In this document: piece by piece, positions 19,168 through 19,220 of the stretch | Numbering within the stretch: the first letter of the stretch is position 1 | Layout of the letters: each line of letters starts with the position of its first letter | Assembly: GCA_001662425.1 (NCBI GenBank) | Contig: BDDC01000525.1 | Span: 35,601 to 54,820, forward strand | Source: Chlamydomonas sphaeroides | Taxonomy: Eukaryota > Chlorophyta > Chlorophyceae > Chlamydomonadales > Chlamydomonadaceae | Direction: 5' to 3' | DNA: 19,220 bases | The notes under the pieces: model-generated | What the model was told of the DNA's origin: nothing | Database searches by the model: none | The model's input: the letters and a program-made list of their open reading frames with translations, nothing else | Position numbers and translations under genes: made by a program

Positions 19168-19220
19168 CAGGGGGGCAGCGGGCAGGAGGGGCCGGAGGGG
19201 CCGGAGGGGCCGGGGGGGGG
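19168..19220. repeat. G-rich tandem repeat (GCCGGAGGGG)n
   Basis: Three to four 10-bp units ending in an eight-G run at the window edge, in the gene D intron that starts at 19155. It has quadruplex potential on the sense strand. The array may continue beyond the window. Confidence 0.75.

Noticed and set aside
1..19220. tRNA, rRNA and riboswitch search by eye
   Set aside because: No cloverleaf-like sequence with proper GGTTCGANTCC box, no rRNA core sequence and no TPP-type element was recognised; the closest A/B-box-like pair is in the SINE-like element.

Overview
The window looks like nuclear DNA of a chlamydomonadalean (volvocine-type) green alga. It is strongly GC-rich. Its genes are split by short introns with GTGAGT, GTGCGT or GTGAGG donors and pyrimidine-CAG acceptors. 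The proteins carry long Gly/Ala/Ser/Pro tracts, GT/CA and minisatellite repeats are everywhere, and TGTAA, the usual algal poly(A) signal, is found behind one gene. No prokaryotic operon, tRNA, rRNA, CRISPR array or intact autonomous transposon is visible. Gene models were built by hand from open frames, splice signals and phase agreement, so exon edges are predictions.

Layout, left to right. (1) 1-2665, minus strand: the 5' half of a COQ2 (4-hydroxybenzoate polyprenyltransferase) gene in four phase-consistent exons. Its last visible intron starts at 1109, runs off the left edge and holds a 232-bp SINE-like insertion flanked by a perfect 15-bp duplication. (2) 2867-9642, minus strand: gene B, an unrecognised protein of about 717 visible residues in eight phase-consistent exons. 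It has a 3' UTR of about 1.65 kb and ends at a TGTAA about 200 bp before the COQ2 start codon. Further candidate exons upstream, including an ankyrin-like piece, reach to about 10590. (3) 10839-13977, plus strand: gene C, an unrecognised low-complexity protein of about 723 residues in four exons. It is divergent from gene B and, like it, full of RRxS-type basic phosphosite motifs. A G-quadruplex motif sits on its third donor and a 20-bp minisatellite starts at its stop codon. (4) 14229-17600: no supported gene, but a 219-bp segment flanked by 20-bp direct repeats. (5) 17843-19154, plus strand: gene D, a partial unknown gene whose first exons are unusually AT-rich at third positions. It includes a 33-bp exon and leaves the window on the right.

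Functionally only COQ2 (mitochondrial ubiquinone synthesis) can be named. Genes B and C share a bidirectional intergenic region and a protein style, which may reflect joint regulation or simply common local composition. Nothing links either of them to COQ2. No complete new biological system is demonstrated. The best leads are the SINE-like family with its target-site duplication, the divergent phosphosite-rich pair, the quadruplex on a 5' splice site, and the compositionally odd gene D.
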